Positions 27,536 to 36,189 of a stretch of DNA of 64,000 bases are shown here, piece by piece. The DNA comes from Hyunsoonleella jejuensis (lineage in GTDB: Bacteria; Bacteroidota; Bacteroidia; Flavobacteriales; Flavobacteriaceae): assembly GCF_900111025.1 (NCBI RefSeq), contig NZ_FOFN01000003.1, positions 124,001-188,000 of the forward strand, written 5' to 3'. Below the pieces are notes generated by a model, which saw only the letters and a list, made by a program, of their open reading frames with translations, was not told where the DNA came from and did not search any database. The stretch's first letter is position 1; every line of letters starts with the position of its first letter. Both the position numbers and the translations under genes were made by a program.

Positions 27536-28330
27536 ATGAGTCTATCATTGTTTGATGTTAAAGGGAAAAATGCCTTAGTAACAGGAAGTACACATGGTTT
27601 AGGTATGGCCATGGCCAGAGGTTTGGGTTTAGCAGGTGCTACAATTATTGTAAATGGTAATTCATCTCAAGATAAAATCGATAAGGCGGTTGCCCAATAT
27701 AAGAGTGAAGGTATTAATGCTGTGGGCTACAAGTTTAATGTCGCCAATGAAGATGAGGTTGTTGCTGCCATTTCAAAAATTCAGGAAGAGGTCGGACAAA
27801 TAGATATTTTAATAAATAATGCCGGTATTATTAAGCGTACACCACTTATTGAAATGGAGGTTGAAGACTTCAAGCAAGTTATTGATATCGATTTGGTAAG
27901 TCCGTTTATAGTATCAAAACACGTGGTGCCGGGTATGATTAAGCGTAAGTCGGGTAAAGTAATTAATATTTGCTCTATGATGAGTGAGTTGGGTCGAAAT
28001 AGTGTTGGCGCTTATGCCGCGGCTAAAGGTGGATTAAAAATGTTGACTCAAAATATGGCTACCGAATGGGCAAAACATAATATTCAAGTAAATGGTATTG
28101 GTCCGGGATACTTTGCAACTTCACAAACAGCTCCAATTCGTGTGGATGGCCATCCATTTAACGATTTTATTATAAACAGAACACCCGCTGCCAAATGGGG
28201 AGATCCAGACGATTTAGCCGGTGCAGCAATATTTTTATCATCAAAAGCTAGTGACTTTGTAAATGGTCAAGTAGTTTATGTTGATGGTGGTATTTTGGCA
28301 ACTATTGGAAAACCTTCAAACGAAGATTAA
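27536..28330 (+). CDS. kduD: 2-dehydro-3-deoxy-D-gluconate 5-dehydrogenase (KduD/gluconate 5-dehydrogenase type)
   Basis: This 264-residue SDR has the motif TGSTHGLG (residues 16-23), NNAGIIKRTP, a catalytic Ser in NICSMMSELG and Tyr/Lys in AYAAAKGG, and ends VVYVDGGILATIG. KduD and gluconate 5-dehydrogenase are close homologues; its place right after kduI favours KduD, which reduces 2,5-diketo-3-deoxygluconate to 2-keto-3-deoxygluconate. It is 2 bases before the DUF4861 gene. Confidence 0.9.
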   Translation: MSLSLFDVKGKNALVTGSTHGLGMAMARGLGLAGATIIVNGNSSQDKIDKAVAQYKSEGINAVGYKFNVANEDEVVAAISKIQEEVGQIDILINNAGIIKRTPLIEMEVEDFKQVIDIDLVSPFIVSKHVVPGMIKRKSGKVINICSMMSELGRNSVGAYAAAKGGLKMLTQNMATEWAKHNIQVNGIGPGYFATSQTAPIRVDGHPFNDFIINRTPAAKWGDPDDLAGAAIFLSSKASDFVNGQVVYVDGGILATIGKPSNED

Positions 28331-28332
28331 TT

Positions 28333-29511
28333 ATGAAAAAAGTAACTCTGTTTTCAGCCCTGAGCGTACTACTGTGTTTTTTTGGATGCGGTCAAGCAAA
28401 GGAGCATGTAATAACTATTGAGAATTCTTTAGATATAGCGCGTTCTTTTGAAACAATAGAAATCAACGCTTCTGATTTAACATTAACTGGAGGTGAAGCT
28501 TTTGAAAACTTGTCGGTAAAAGATTTAAAGACCAATACTATTGTAGTGTCTCAATTTGTAGATACCGATGAAGATGGAAAGGTAGATATGTTATTGTTTC
28601 AACCAGAAATTGAAGCCAATAGCTCGAAGCAATATGAGCTTCTCGTTGTTGATGAATCGCAAAAACCAGAAACGGTAGACTATTGTTACTCAAGATTTGT
28701 TCCGGAAAGAACCGATGATTATGCTTGGGAAAACAATAAAGTTGGATTCAGAACTTTCGGGCCAACAGCCCAAAAAATGGTAGAAGATTCAATTAAAGGT
28801 GGAACGCTTTCTAGTGGCATTGATGCTTGGTTAAAGCGTGTTGAATATCCAATAATTAATAAATGGTATGCCGAAGATCAAAAAGAAAAGGGCGCATATC
28901 ATAAAGATAAAGGAGAGGGTTTAGATAATTTTCATGTTGGTGTATCTCGTGGTGTTGGAGGTATAGCTATAAAGTCAGATTCAGTCTATCATTTTTCAAA
29001 AAATTTCACAACTTGGAAAACCATTACAACAGGGCCTATTCGAACTAGTTTTGTTTTAGAATATGCCAATTGGGATGCTAATGGCAAGACGATTTCAGAA
29101 ACCAAACATATATCTTTAGATTATGGTAATAACTTGTCAAAGTTTGAAGTAGCACTTTCTGGAAGTGAAAGCGTTCATGTGGGTTTAACACTTCACGAAA
29201 AAGATGGAGTAGATACGCAAAATCAAGACTCGGGTTGGGTGTCGTATTGGCAACCACATGAAGATTCTCAATTGGGTACAGCCATTGTAGTTCCAAAGGG
29301 AAGCTTCATATCTGCAACTTTATATGATACCCCTTTAAAAGACCGAAGTAACCTTTTTGCTGAAGTAAAAGTTAATAATGGCATAGCAACTTATTATGCT
29401 GGATTTGGTTGGGAAAAAGCAGGAGAGTTCACCTCAAAAAAGTCATGGAATACTTATTTAGAAAGTTTTTCAAAAAAATTAAATAACCCTTTAATAGTAG
29501 TCTATAATTAG
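28333..29511 (+). CDS. DUF4861 lipoprotein
   Basis: This 392-residue protein has a lipoprotein signal (Cys19 in FFGCGQ) and a beta-rich body with blocks typical of DUF4861 proteins: VGFRTFGPTAQKMVEDSIKGG, SSGIDAWLKRVEYPIINKWY, GEGLDNFHVGVSRGVGG and YYAGFGWEKAGEF. Family members accompany pectin, ulvan and other uronate-glycan loci in Bacteroidota, but I know of no assigned activity for this one. It is anchored in the envelope. It is tightly packed in the operon (2 bases after kduD, 8 bases before uxaC), so it probably acts on an uronate-containing oligosaccharide. Confidence 0.85.
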   Translation: MKKVTLFSALSVLLCFFGCGQAKEHVITIENSLDIARSFETIEINASDLTLTGGEAFENLSVKDLKTNTIVVSQFVDTDEDGKVDMLLFQPEIEANSSKQYELLVVDESQKPETVDYCYSRFVPERTDDYAWENNKVGFRTFGPTAQKMVEDSIKGGTLSSGIDAWLKRVEYPIINKWYAEDQKEKGAYHKDKGEGLDNFHVGVSRGVGGIAIKSDSVYHFSKNFTTWKTITTGPIRTSFVLEYANWDANGKTISETKHISLDYGNNLSKFEVALSGSESVHVGLTLHEKDGVDTQNQDSGWVSYWQPHEDSQLGTAIVVPKGSFISATLYDTPLKDRSNLFAEVKVNNGIATYYAGFGWEKAGEFTSKKSWNTYLESFSKKLNNPLIVVYN

Positions 29512-29519
29512 ATTAATAA

Positions 29520-30932
29520 ATGAAATCAACCAATTTTATTACTGATAATTTTGTTTTGCAGTCTGATGTGGCTGAAACCTTATATCATAAATATGCTAAA
29601 GATTTGCCTATTATAGATTATCATAATCATTTATCACCACAATTAATAGCCGAAGATCAACCTTTAAAAAATATTACAGAAGCATGGCTTAATGGCGATC
29701 ATTACAAATGGCGCGCTATGCGAGCAAACGGAATTGACGAAATATTTATAACAGGTTCGGCCACTTCTCATAAAGAGAAATTCTTAAAATGGGCCGAAAC
29801 CGTGCCGAAGACTATTAGAAATCCATTATTCCACTGGACTCATTTAGAGCTGAAACGCTATTTTGATATTGATAATTTGCTGCATCCAGATACGGCAGAG
29901 GAGATTTATGAGAAGGCCAATGCTATTTTAGAAAATAAAACACCTGCACAACTTTTAGAAGATTTAAAAGTAGAGGTAGTTTGTACTACTGATGATCCTA
30001 TAGATGATTTAAAATACCATCAAGAAATCGCCGAAAAAGGTTTTTTTACAAAAGTGTTTCCAACATTTAGGCCAGATAGCATGCTTCAGATGTTAAATGG
30101 AAACTCTTTAGTTTATATTGAAAAATTAATTGGTTGTGTTGGTTTCAAAATCAATGATTTTGAATCGTTTTTGAAGGCAATTGATAAAAGGATCGACTTT
30201 TTTCATGATAATGGTTGCAGATTATCAGATTATGGAATAAGTGGTGCCTTTACGTTTGCAGAACATACTGAAGATGAGGTTAATTCAATTTTCAACAAGT
30301 TTTTAAATGGGGAGCATTTAAATAACGTAGAAGTTGAAAAATATAAAACATATCTTTCATTATACTTAGGAAGAAAATATCATGAAAAAGGATGGGTACA
30401 GCAGTATCATTTAGGTGTAATTCGAAATAATAACACGAGATTGCAAAATATAGTTGGCTTAGATGCGGGGTGCGATTCTATTGGAGATTTTCCAATTATT
30501 GAAGGGCTTTCTAAGTTTTTAAACACGCTAAATGAATCTAATCAATTAGCAAAAACCATAACGTATAATTTAAATCCTGCTCAAAATGAAACCTTTGCGA
30601 CCATGATGGGAAATTTTCAAAACGCCCAATATCCTGGTAAAATGCAATGGGGCTCAGGTTGGTGGTTCTTAGATCAAAAGGATGGCATGGAAAAGCAAAT
30701 TAATTGCCTTTCTAATATGGGATTATTAAGCAGGTTTGTAGGTATGCTTACAGATAGTCGAAGCTTTTTATCGTTTCCGCGTCACGAATATTTTAGGCGC
30801 ATTTTATGTAATCTTTTAGGTGAAGATGTGAAGCAAGGACTCATACCGAACGACATCGAGTTTTTAGGTAAAATGGTTCAAGATATCTGCTACTATAATG
30901 CTAAAAACTATTTTAGTTTTAAAACAAAATAA
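29520..30932 (+). CDS. uxaC: Glucuronate isomerase
   Basis: This 470-residue enzyme isomerises D-glucuronate to D-fructuronate (and galacturonate to tagaturonate). It is recognised by the N-terminal IIDYHNHLSPQLIAEDQPLKN block with metal-binding HxH, the TTDDPIDDLKYH block, SGAFTFAEHTEDE, and the C-terminal MLTDSRSFLSFPRHEYFRRILCNLLG. No UxaA or UxaB partner for galacturonate is present in the window, whereas UxuA and UxuB are, so glucuronate is the likely substrate. It is 2 bases before the TRAP binding protein. Confidence 0.97.
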   Translation: MKSTNFITDNFVLQSDVAETLYHKYAKDLPIIDYHNHLSPQLIAEDQPLKNITEAWLNGDHYKWRAMRANGIDEIFITGSATSHKEKFLKWAETVPKTIRNPLFHWTHLELKRYFDIDNLLHPDTAEEIYEKANAILENKTPAQLLEDLKVEVVCTTDDPIDDLKYHQEIAEKGFFTKVFPTFRPDSMLQMLNGNSLVYIEKLIGCVGFKINDFESFLKAIDKRIDFFHDNGCRLSDYGISGAFTFAEHTEDEVNSIFNKFLNGEHLNNVEVEKYKTYLSLYLGRKYHEKGWVQQYHLGVIRNNNTRLQNIVGLDAGCDSIGDFPIIEGLSKFLNTLNESNQLAKTITYNLNPAQNETFATMMGNFQNAQYPGKMQWGSGWWFLDQKDGMEKQINCLSNMGLLSRFVGMLTDSRSFLSFPRHEYFRRILCNLLGEDVKQGLIPNDIEFLGKMVQDICYYNAKNYFSFKTK

Positions 30933-30934
30933 TT

Positions 30935-31906
30935 ATGAAACAATTTATTTTAGTCTGTATTATAGCTTTTGCATTTATGTCATGTGAAAAGAAATCGGAT
31001 ACACAAACTCTATATCTAGCACACACTTTGCCTCAAGGACACCCTGTTCATAAGGGTATTTTAGAGTTTAAGAAAGCACTAAAGGAAAAGTCTGGTGGTA
31101 AAATGAATGTTAAGATATTTCCCGATGGGCAGTTAGGTTCAGAGCGTGAAGTTCTTGAACTTCTGCAAATCGGAAGTGTAGCTATTACTAAAGTTAGTGC
31201 GGCTACGCTATCTAATTTTGTGCCTGAATATCATGTGTTGGGGATACCTTATTTGTTTAGAGATAAACAACATCAGTTTGATGTTTTAGAAGGCGAAGTG
31301 GGAAAATCTATTTTAGAAAAAGGAAGTAAATTTTGGTTAAGAGGGTTAGGGTATTATGATGCAGGGAGCAGAAGCTTTTATACATCTAACAAAGCAATAA
31401 GAACTCCAGAAGATTTAAAAGGCTTAAAGATTAGAGTAATGAATAATCAAATGGCTATTAATATGGTGAATGCTATGGGAGGATCGGCAACTCCAATGGC
31501 CTACGGAGAATTATACACCGCTATACAACAAGGCGTGGTGGATGGTGCAGAGAATAACCCGCCTTCTTTCGTGTCATCAAATCATTATGAAGTTAGTAAG
31601 TATTATACCTTGGATCAACATTCTTCCGTACCCGATGTTTTGTTAATTGGAACCAAATATTGGGATAAACTTACAGAAGAGGAGAAGCAATGGGTTCAAG
31701 AAGCTATGGACGAATCTGTGCAAGCTCAAAAAAGGTTCTGGAATGAATCTGTGGAAGAATCTATGGCAATAGCAAAAAAAGCAGGTGTAGAGATAATCAT
31801 ACCTGATAAATCATTATTTCAAGAACAATCAAAATCTGTTTTAGAATCCTTTATGGAAGAGCATCCAGAAATGATTGATTTGATTAATAGAATCAAAAAT
31901 CAATAA
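30935..31906 (+). CDS. dctP: TRAP transporter substrate-binding protein (DctP family)
   Basis: This 323-residue protein has a lipoprotein-type signal (Cys17 in FMSCEKK), which is a common arrangement for Bacteroidota. It has the DctP body: LPQGHPVHKGILEFKKAL, FPDGQLGSEREVLELLQIG, RGLGYYDAGSRSFYT and GGSATPMAYGELYTAIQQGVVDGAENN. The conserved Arg in LKGLKIRVMNN would bind the ligand carboxylate. With DctQ and DctM it forms a Na+-driven transporter for an acid sugar, most likely glucuronate or its unsaturated form, judged from the flanking genes. Confidence 0.94.
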   Translation: MKQFILVCIIAFAFMSCEKKSDTQTLYLAHTLPQGHPVHKGILEFKKALKEKSGGKMNVKIFPDGQLGSEREVLELLQIGSVAITKVSAATLSNFVPEYHVLGIPYLFRDKQHQFDVLEGEVGKSILEKGSKFWLRGLGYYDAGSRSFYTSNKAIRTPEDLKGLKIRVMNNQMAINMVNAMGGSATPMAYGELYTAIQQGVVDGAENNPPSFVSSNHYEVSKYYTLDQHSSVPDVLLIGTKYWDKLTEEEKQWVQEAMDESVQAQKRFWNESVEESMAIAKKAGVEIIIPDKSLFQEQSKSVLESFMEEHPEMIDLINRIKNQ

Positions 31907-31908
31907 TT

Positions 31909-32400
31909 ATGAAAATAGCAGATATTATTTTTAATAAAGCCTGTAGAATCATGGAGATTTTCTTGGTTTTTATTTTTGGGCTTTTGGTTATTGATGTTTT
32001 GGGGCAAGTATTTTCCAGATACATTTTAAATACTTCATTTGCGTTTACTGAAGAATTAGCGCGCTTTTCTTTAATATGGATGTCAATTTTAGGCGCAGCG
32101 TATTTAAACGCCAAACGCCTGCATTTATCAATGGATTTTTTGTATCAAAAATTCTCTCCTAAAACTAGAATAAAAGTGTTGATTTTTATTGAAATATGTG
32201 TTTTTGCGTTTGCACTAATTGTTATGGTTATAGGAGGGTTTAACCTTGTTTATACAACCTTGCATTTAGGTCAGCTATCTGGAACACTTCGTATTCCTTT
32301 AGGATATATTTATATCATTTTACCCATAAGTGGATTATTGATTATGTGGTTCTCAGTATATCACATGTTTAAAATAAAAGCTAACGAAATAACCGAATAA
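31909..32400 (+). CDS. dctQ: TRAP transporter small permease (DctQ family)
   Basis: This 163-residue protein has four membrane segments and the family block FAFTEELARFSLIWMSILGAAYLNAKRLHLSMDF near residues 45-80. It assists the large permease. It is separated by 2 bases from dctP and by 2 from dctM, in the standard P-Q-M order. Confidence 0.93.
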   Translation: MKIADIIFNKACRIMEIFLVFIFGLLVIDVLGQVFSRYILNTSFAFTEELARFSLIWMSILGAAYLNAKRLHLSMDFLYQKFSPKTRIKVLIFIEICVFAFALIVMVIGGFNLVYTTLHLGQLSGTLRIPLGYIYIILPISGLLIMWFSVYHMFKIKANEITE

Positions 32401-32402
32401 TC

Positions 32403-33707
32403 ATGAGTATAGAAGTAATTAGTATTATTGTATTATTTGCAAGTTTTTTCACGCTGTTAATGCTTAAAGTTCCAGTAGCGTATAGTATTGGCATATCAAC
32501 AACCATAAGTTTATTGTTGAATATTGATAAAATGCCAGGATTAACTACAATAGCCCAACGAATGACAACAGGGATTGATAGTTTCGCATTGTTGGCGATA
32601 CCATTTTTTGTATTGGCTGGAGAAATTATGAAACGTGGAGGTATAGCAAATCGACTCATAAATTTTGCAAAGTCTTTAGTAGCAAGTTTACCCGGAGGAC
32701 TAGCGTATGTAAATGTATTAGCTTCGATGTTATTCGGAGCTATATCTGGTTCTGCAATTGCCGCAACATCTGCCATTGGGAGTATCATGACTGATAGAAT
32801 GGAGGAAGAAGGCTATCCAAGAGAATTTTGTGCTTCTGTTAATATCACATCATCTACAACGGGGTTATTAATTCCACCAAGTAATATTTTAATCGTTTAC
32901 GCTTTAGCAAGTGGCGGTGCTGCTTCCGTTGCGGCATTATTTATTGCGGGGTATTTACCAGGTATTTTACTAGGAATTGCTATTATGGGTTATATAGCAT
33001 TTGTGGCCATAACTAGAAAATTTGCTAAAGGAAGTCGTGTGCCATTATCATTAATTTGGACATATTTTAGAAAAGCATTTTTTAGTCTCTTATTGTTAGT
33101 TATTGTAGTAGGAGGTATAGTAGCAGGTATTTTTACCGCTACTGAAGCGTCAGCTATAGCGGTCTTATATGCTGCAGTTTTAGCCTTGGTTTATGGCGAT
33201 ATAACTACTAAAGATTTTCCAGATATTTTATTAACAAGTGCAAAAACGACTGCTGTTGTGATGTTTTTAATATGTACATCTATGGCAATGTCTTGGTTGT
33301 TTTCTTTTGAGGGTATCCCAGAGCTAATTAGTGGGTTTTTGTTGGAGCAATTCAGTAATAAAATCGTAATATTTCTAGTGATTAATTTGGTGTTATTAAT
33401 TATAGGAACCTTTATGGATATGACGCCTGCAGTATTAATATTTACACCTATTTTTTTACCGGTTGTAGTTGCTTTGGGTATGCATCCAGTACATTTTGGC
33501 ATCGTTTTAGTACTAAATTTATGTATTGGTTTATGTACGCCACCAGTAGGGACGATTTTATTCGTTGGTAGTGGAATCGCCAATGTTTCAGTATCGCAAG
33601 TTGTAAAACCATTATTACCATTTTTACTAATTATGGTGCTTGTTCTATTACTTATAACCTATATTCCAGAGATTTCTATGTATTTACCAAGATTATTTGA
33701 TTTGTAA
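32403..33707 (+). CDS. dctM: TRAP transporter large permease (DctM family)
   Basis: This 434-residue membrane protein has about 12 hydrophobic segments and the DctM signatures FALLAIPFFVLAGEIMKRGG, GAISGSAIAATSAIGSIM, SSTTGLLIPPSNILIVYA and LCIGLCTPPVGTILFVG. It forms the Na+-coupled translocation pathway. A 66-base gap separates it from the GH2 gene downstream. Confidence 0.95.
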   Translation: MSIEVISIIVLFASFFTLLMLKVPVAYSIGISTTISLLLNIDKMPGLTTIAQRMTTGIDSFALLAIPFFVLAGEIMKRGGIANRLINFAKSLVASLPGGLAYVNVLASMLFGAISGSAIAATSAIGSIMTDRMEEEGYPREFCASVNITSSTTGLLIPPSNILIVYALASGGAASVAALFIAGYLPGILLGIAIMGYIAFVAITRKFAKGSRVPLSLIWTYFRKAFFSLLLLVIVVGGIVAGIFTATEASAIAVLYAAVLALVYGDITTKDFPDILLTSAKTTAVVMFLICTSMAMSWLFSFEGIPELISGFLLEQFSNKIVIFLVINLVLLIIGTFMDMTPAVLIFTPIFLPVVVALGMHPVHFGIVLVLNLCIGLCTPPVGTILFVGSGIANVSVSQVVKPLLPFLLIMVLVLLLITYIPEISMYLPRLFDL

Positions 33708-33773
33708 TCTGAAATACTTAGCCGTAGAATGCTCTTTAAGGAATCTTTGTAATTTTAAATATACCGCATTAAC

Positions 33774-36185
33774 ATGTCTAATAGATCAGAAGTTTTATTA
33801 ATGATTGTATTGACAATTCTATTTTTTACCTCTTGTAATAAATTAGAAATAGATGCGGCAGAGCGTAGCAAGGAAAATATAAATAAGGGTTGGCTCTATT
33901 TAGAAAATAACACTTCGGATATTAATGAGGCTTTAAAACAAGATAATTGGCAAAGTATCAATTTGCCTCATACTTGGAACGCTTTGGATGCTACGGATAT
34001 TACTCCAGGTTATAGACGAACTGGGAGTTGGTATAAAAAAGAATTAGAAATTTCAACAATTGTAGCCAATCAAATTTATCAACTGTACTTTGAAGGTGTA
34101 AATATTACAAGTGAAGTCTATGTTAACGGTTCAAAAGTTGGGGGACATATTGGAGGCTATATAGGTTTTAATGTAGATATCACCGATGCTATTTCTACTG
34201 GAACTAATGAAATATTGGTAAGGGTTGACAATAGTTACAATCCAGAAGTAATACCATCCCAAAAAAGTGATTTTTTTATTTTCGGAGGTATAACAAGGGA
34301 TGTTTGGTTAGAAACATTTCCCATACGACACTTGGCTAATTTAAAAATTACCACACCTAATATTTCAAAAGAAAATGCCAATTTAAATGCTACTTTCGAA
34401 ATCATCAATTCCGATGATATAGCTTCGGTGAAAGCAATTTTATTGGATTCAAATGGAACAGAAATTCAATCACAAACAAAAGAGTTCGCTAATTCTGATT
34501 TAGAATTTAGCTTCAACGAATTAAAAGATATTGAGTTATGGGATACCGAAAATCCGAATCTTTACACGTTTAAATTACAGTTATTGCAAAATGAGAAAGT
34601 ACTTGACGAAATTTCAGAACAAGTAGGGTTTCGTTGGTTCGAGTTTAAGGATTATGGGGCATTTTATTTAAATGGCAAACGCTTGCTGCTAAGAGGAACG
34701 CATAGGCACGAGGAACACGCTGGTGTTGGTGCGGCTATGAGTAATGAACAGCATAGAGCAGATATGGAACTCATAAAAGAAATGGGGGCTAATTTTGTAC
34801 GTTTAGCACACTATCCTCAAGATCCTGAGATTTATAAGGCTTGTGATGAACTTGGTTTATTGGTTTGGGACGAACTTCCATGGTGCCGTGGTGGTTTAGG
34901 TAATGATATTTGGAAAACTAATACCAAAACTATGCTTAAAGAAATTATTGAACAGAATTACAATCATCCCAGTATAATCTTATGGTCTCTAGGAAATGAA
35001 ATTTATTGGTTGCCAGATTTTGAAGGTGGAGATAACCCTGAAAAAATTAACGCATTTTTAAAAGAGTTTCATGATTACGCACATGAATTAGACCCAACAA
35101 GGAAAACGGCCATTAGAAAGTATTATGAGGGCGCCGATATTGTGGATGTGTTTTCGCCTTCCATTTGGTCAGGATGGTATTCAGGCAGCTATAAAAGTTA
35201 CCAAAAAGCTATAGATCAATATAAAAAGGAATACCCACATTTTTTACATGCAGAATATGGAGGGTCAAGCCATTTAGGAAGACATACAGAAAATCCAATA
35301 ACTGGTGAGGGCAAAATTCAATCTGATGGATGGGAGGAAGCTATAGTTCAAACCGATGTGGCTAACATAGCCCAAATAGGAGATTGGAGTGAAAATTACA
35401 TAGTGGATTTATTCGATTGGCATTTGCGTATCTCAGAGAGCGATTCCACATTTGTTGGTAACATACAATGGGCATTTAAAGATTTTGGCACACCATTACG
35501 TCCAGAAAATGCCATCCCATATATGAATCAGAAAGGCTTGGTAGATAGAACAGGAAAACCTAAAGATGCTTTTTATGTTTTTAAGAGTTACTGGAGTGAT
35601 AAGCCATTTACTTATATTGAGTCGCATACTTGGACTGAGCGTCAAGGTCCTAAAGGTAAATCTCGAGAATTAAGCGTTTATAGTAATTGCCCTGAGGTGG
35701 AATTGTTTTTAAATGGAACAAGTTTAGGAACTAAAAAGCGAAATACTTTAAAATTTCCTGCAGCTGGTTTAAATTGGAATTTGAATTTTTATGAAGGAGA
35801 AAACACATTAAAAGCCATAGGTAAGACGAAAGAGGGTAATGAAGTTGAAGATGTACTTACTGTGAATTATAGATATGTAAAAAACGGAAAGGCAAGAGCT
35901 TTAAAACTAGAATATGAAGAGTTAGATAACGGTAATTATCTAATCACAGCTACAGCTATAGACAGCAAAGGACTTAGATGTTTAGATTATGAAAAAAGGG
36001 TCTACTTCCAATGTTTAAGTGGAGGAGAAGCAATAGTTAGTCAAGGTACACCTAGAGGTAGTGAAATTATTGAAATGGCTAATGGTCAAGCCTCAATTGA
36101 AGTAAAACGATATTCTAAATCAGAGTTGCTACAAGTTATGGTACTCAATCAAAGCTTCAAAGGGACATATTTAAATATAGATTAG
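33774..36185 (+). CDS. Glycoside hydrolase family 2 lipoprotein (beta-glucuronidase or beta-galactosidase type)
   Basis: This 803-residue protein has a lipoprotein signal (Cys21 in FFTSCNK). The GH2 domains follow in order: sugar-binding jelly roll (about 35-185; INLPHTWNALDA), Ig-like domain (about 190-295), TIM barrel (about 295-600) and a C-terminal extension. The acid/base is E409 in LWSLGNEIYW, and the likely nucleophile is E494 in LHAEYGG. The barrel entry RGTHRHEEHAGVGAAMS is typical. GH2 members cleave beta-galactose, beta-mannose, beta-glucuronic acid and others. The surrounding glucuronate genes favour a beta-glucuronidase, but the specificity is not proven. Confidence 0.9.
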   Translation: MSNRSEVLLMIVLTILFFTSCNKLEIDAAERSKENINKGWLYLENNTSDINEALKQDNWQSINLPHTWNALDATDITPGYRRTGSWYKKELEISTIVANQIYQLYFEGVNITSEVYVNGSKVGGHIGGYIGFNVDITDAISTGTNEILVRVDNSYNPEVIPSQKSDFFIFGGITRDVWLETFPIRHLANLKITTPNISKENANLNATFEIINSDDIASVKAILLDSNGTEIQSQTKEFANSDLEFSFNELKDIELWDTENPNLYTFKLQLLQNEKVLDEISEQVGFRWFEFKDYGAFYLNGKRLLLRGTHRHEEHAGVGAAMSNEQHRADMELIKEMGANFVRLAHYPQDPEIYKACDELGLLVWDELPWCRGGLGNDIWKTNTKTMLKEIIEQNYNHPSIILWSLGNEIYWLPDFEGGDNPEKINAFLKEFHDYAHELDPTRKTAIRKYYEGADIVDVFSPSIWSGWYSGSYKSYQKAIDQYKKEYPHFLHAEYGGSSHLGRHTENPITGEGKIQSDGWEEAIVQTDVANIAQIGDWSENYIVDLFDWHLRISESDSTFVGNIQWAFKDFGTPLRPENAIPYMNQKGLVDRTGKPKDAFYVFKSYWSDKPFTYIESHTWTERQGPKGKSRELSVYSNCPEVELFLNGTSLGTKKRNTLKFPAAGLNWNLNFYEGENTLKAIGKTKEGNEVEDVLTVNYRYVKNGKARALKLEYEELDNGNYLITATAIDSKGLRCLDYEKRVYFQCLSGGEAIVSQGTPRGSEIIEMANGQASIEVKRYSKSELLQVMVLNQSFKGTYLNID

Positions 36186-36189
36186 CTGA

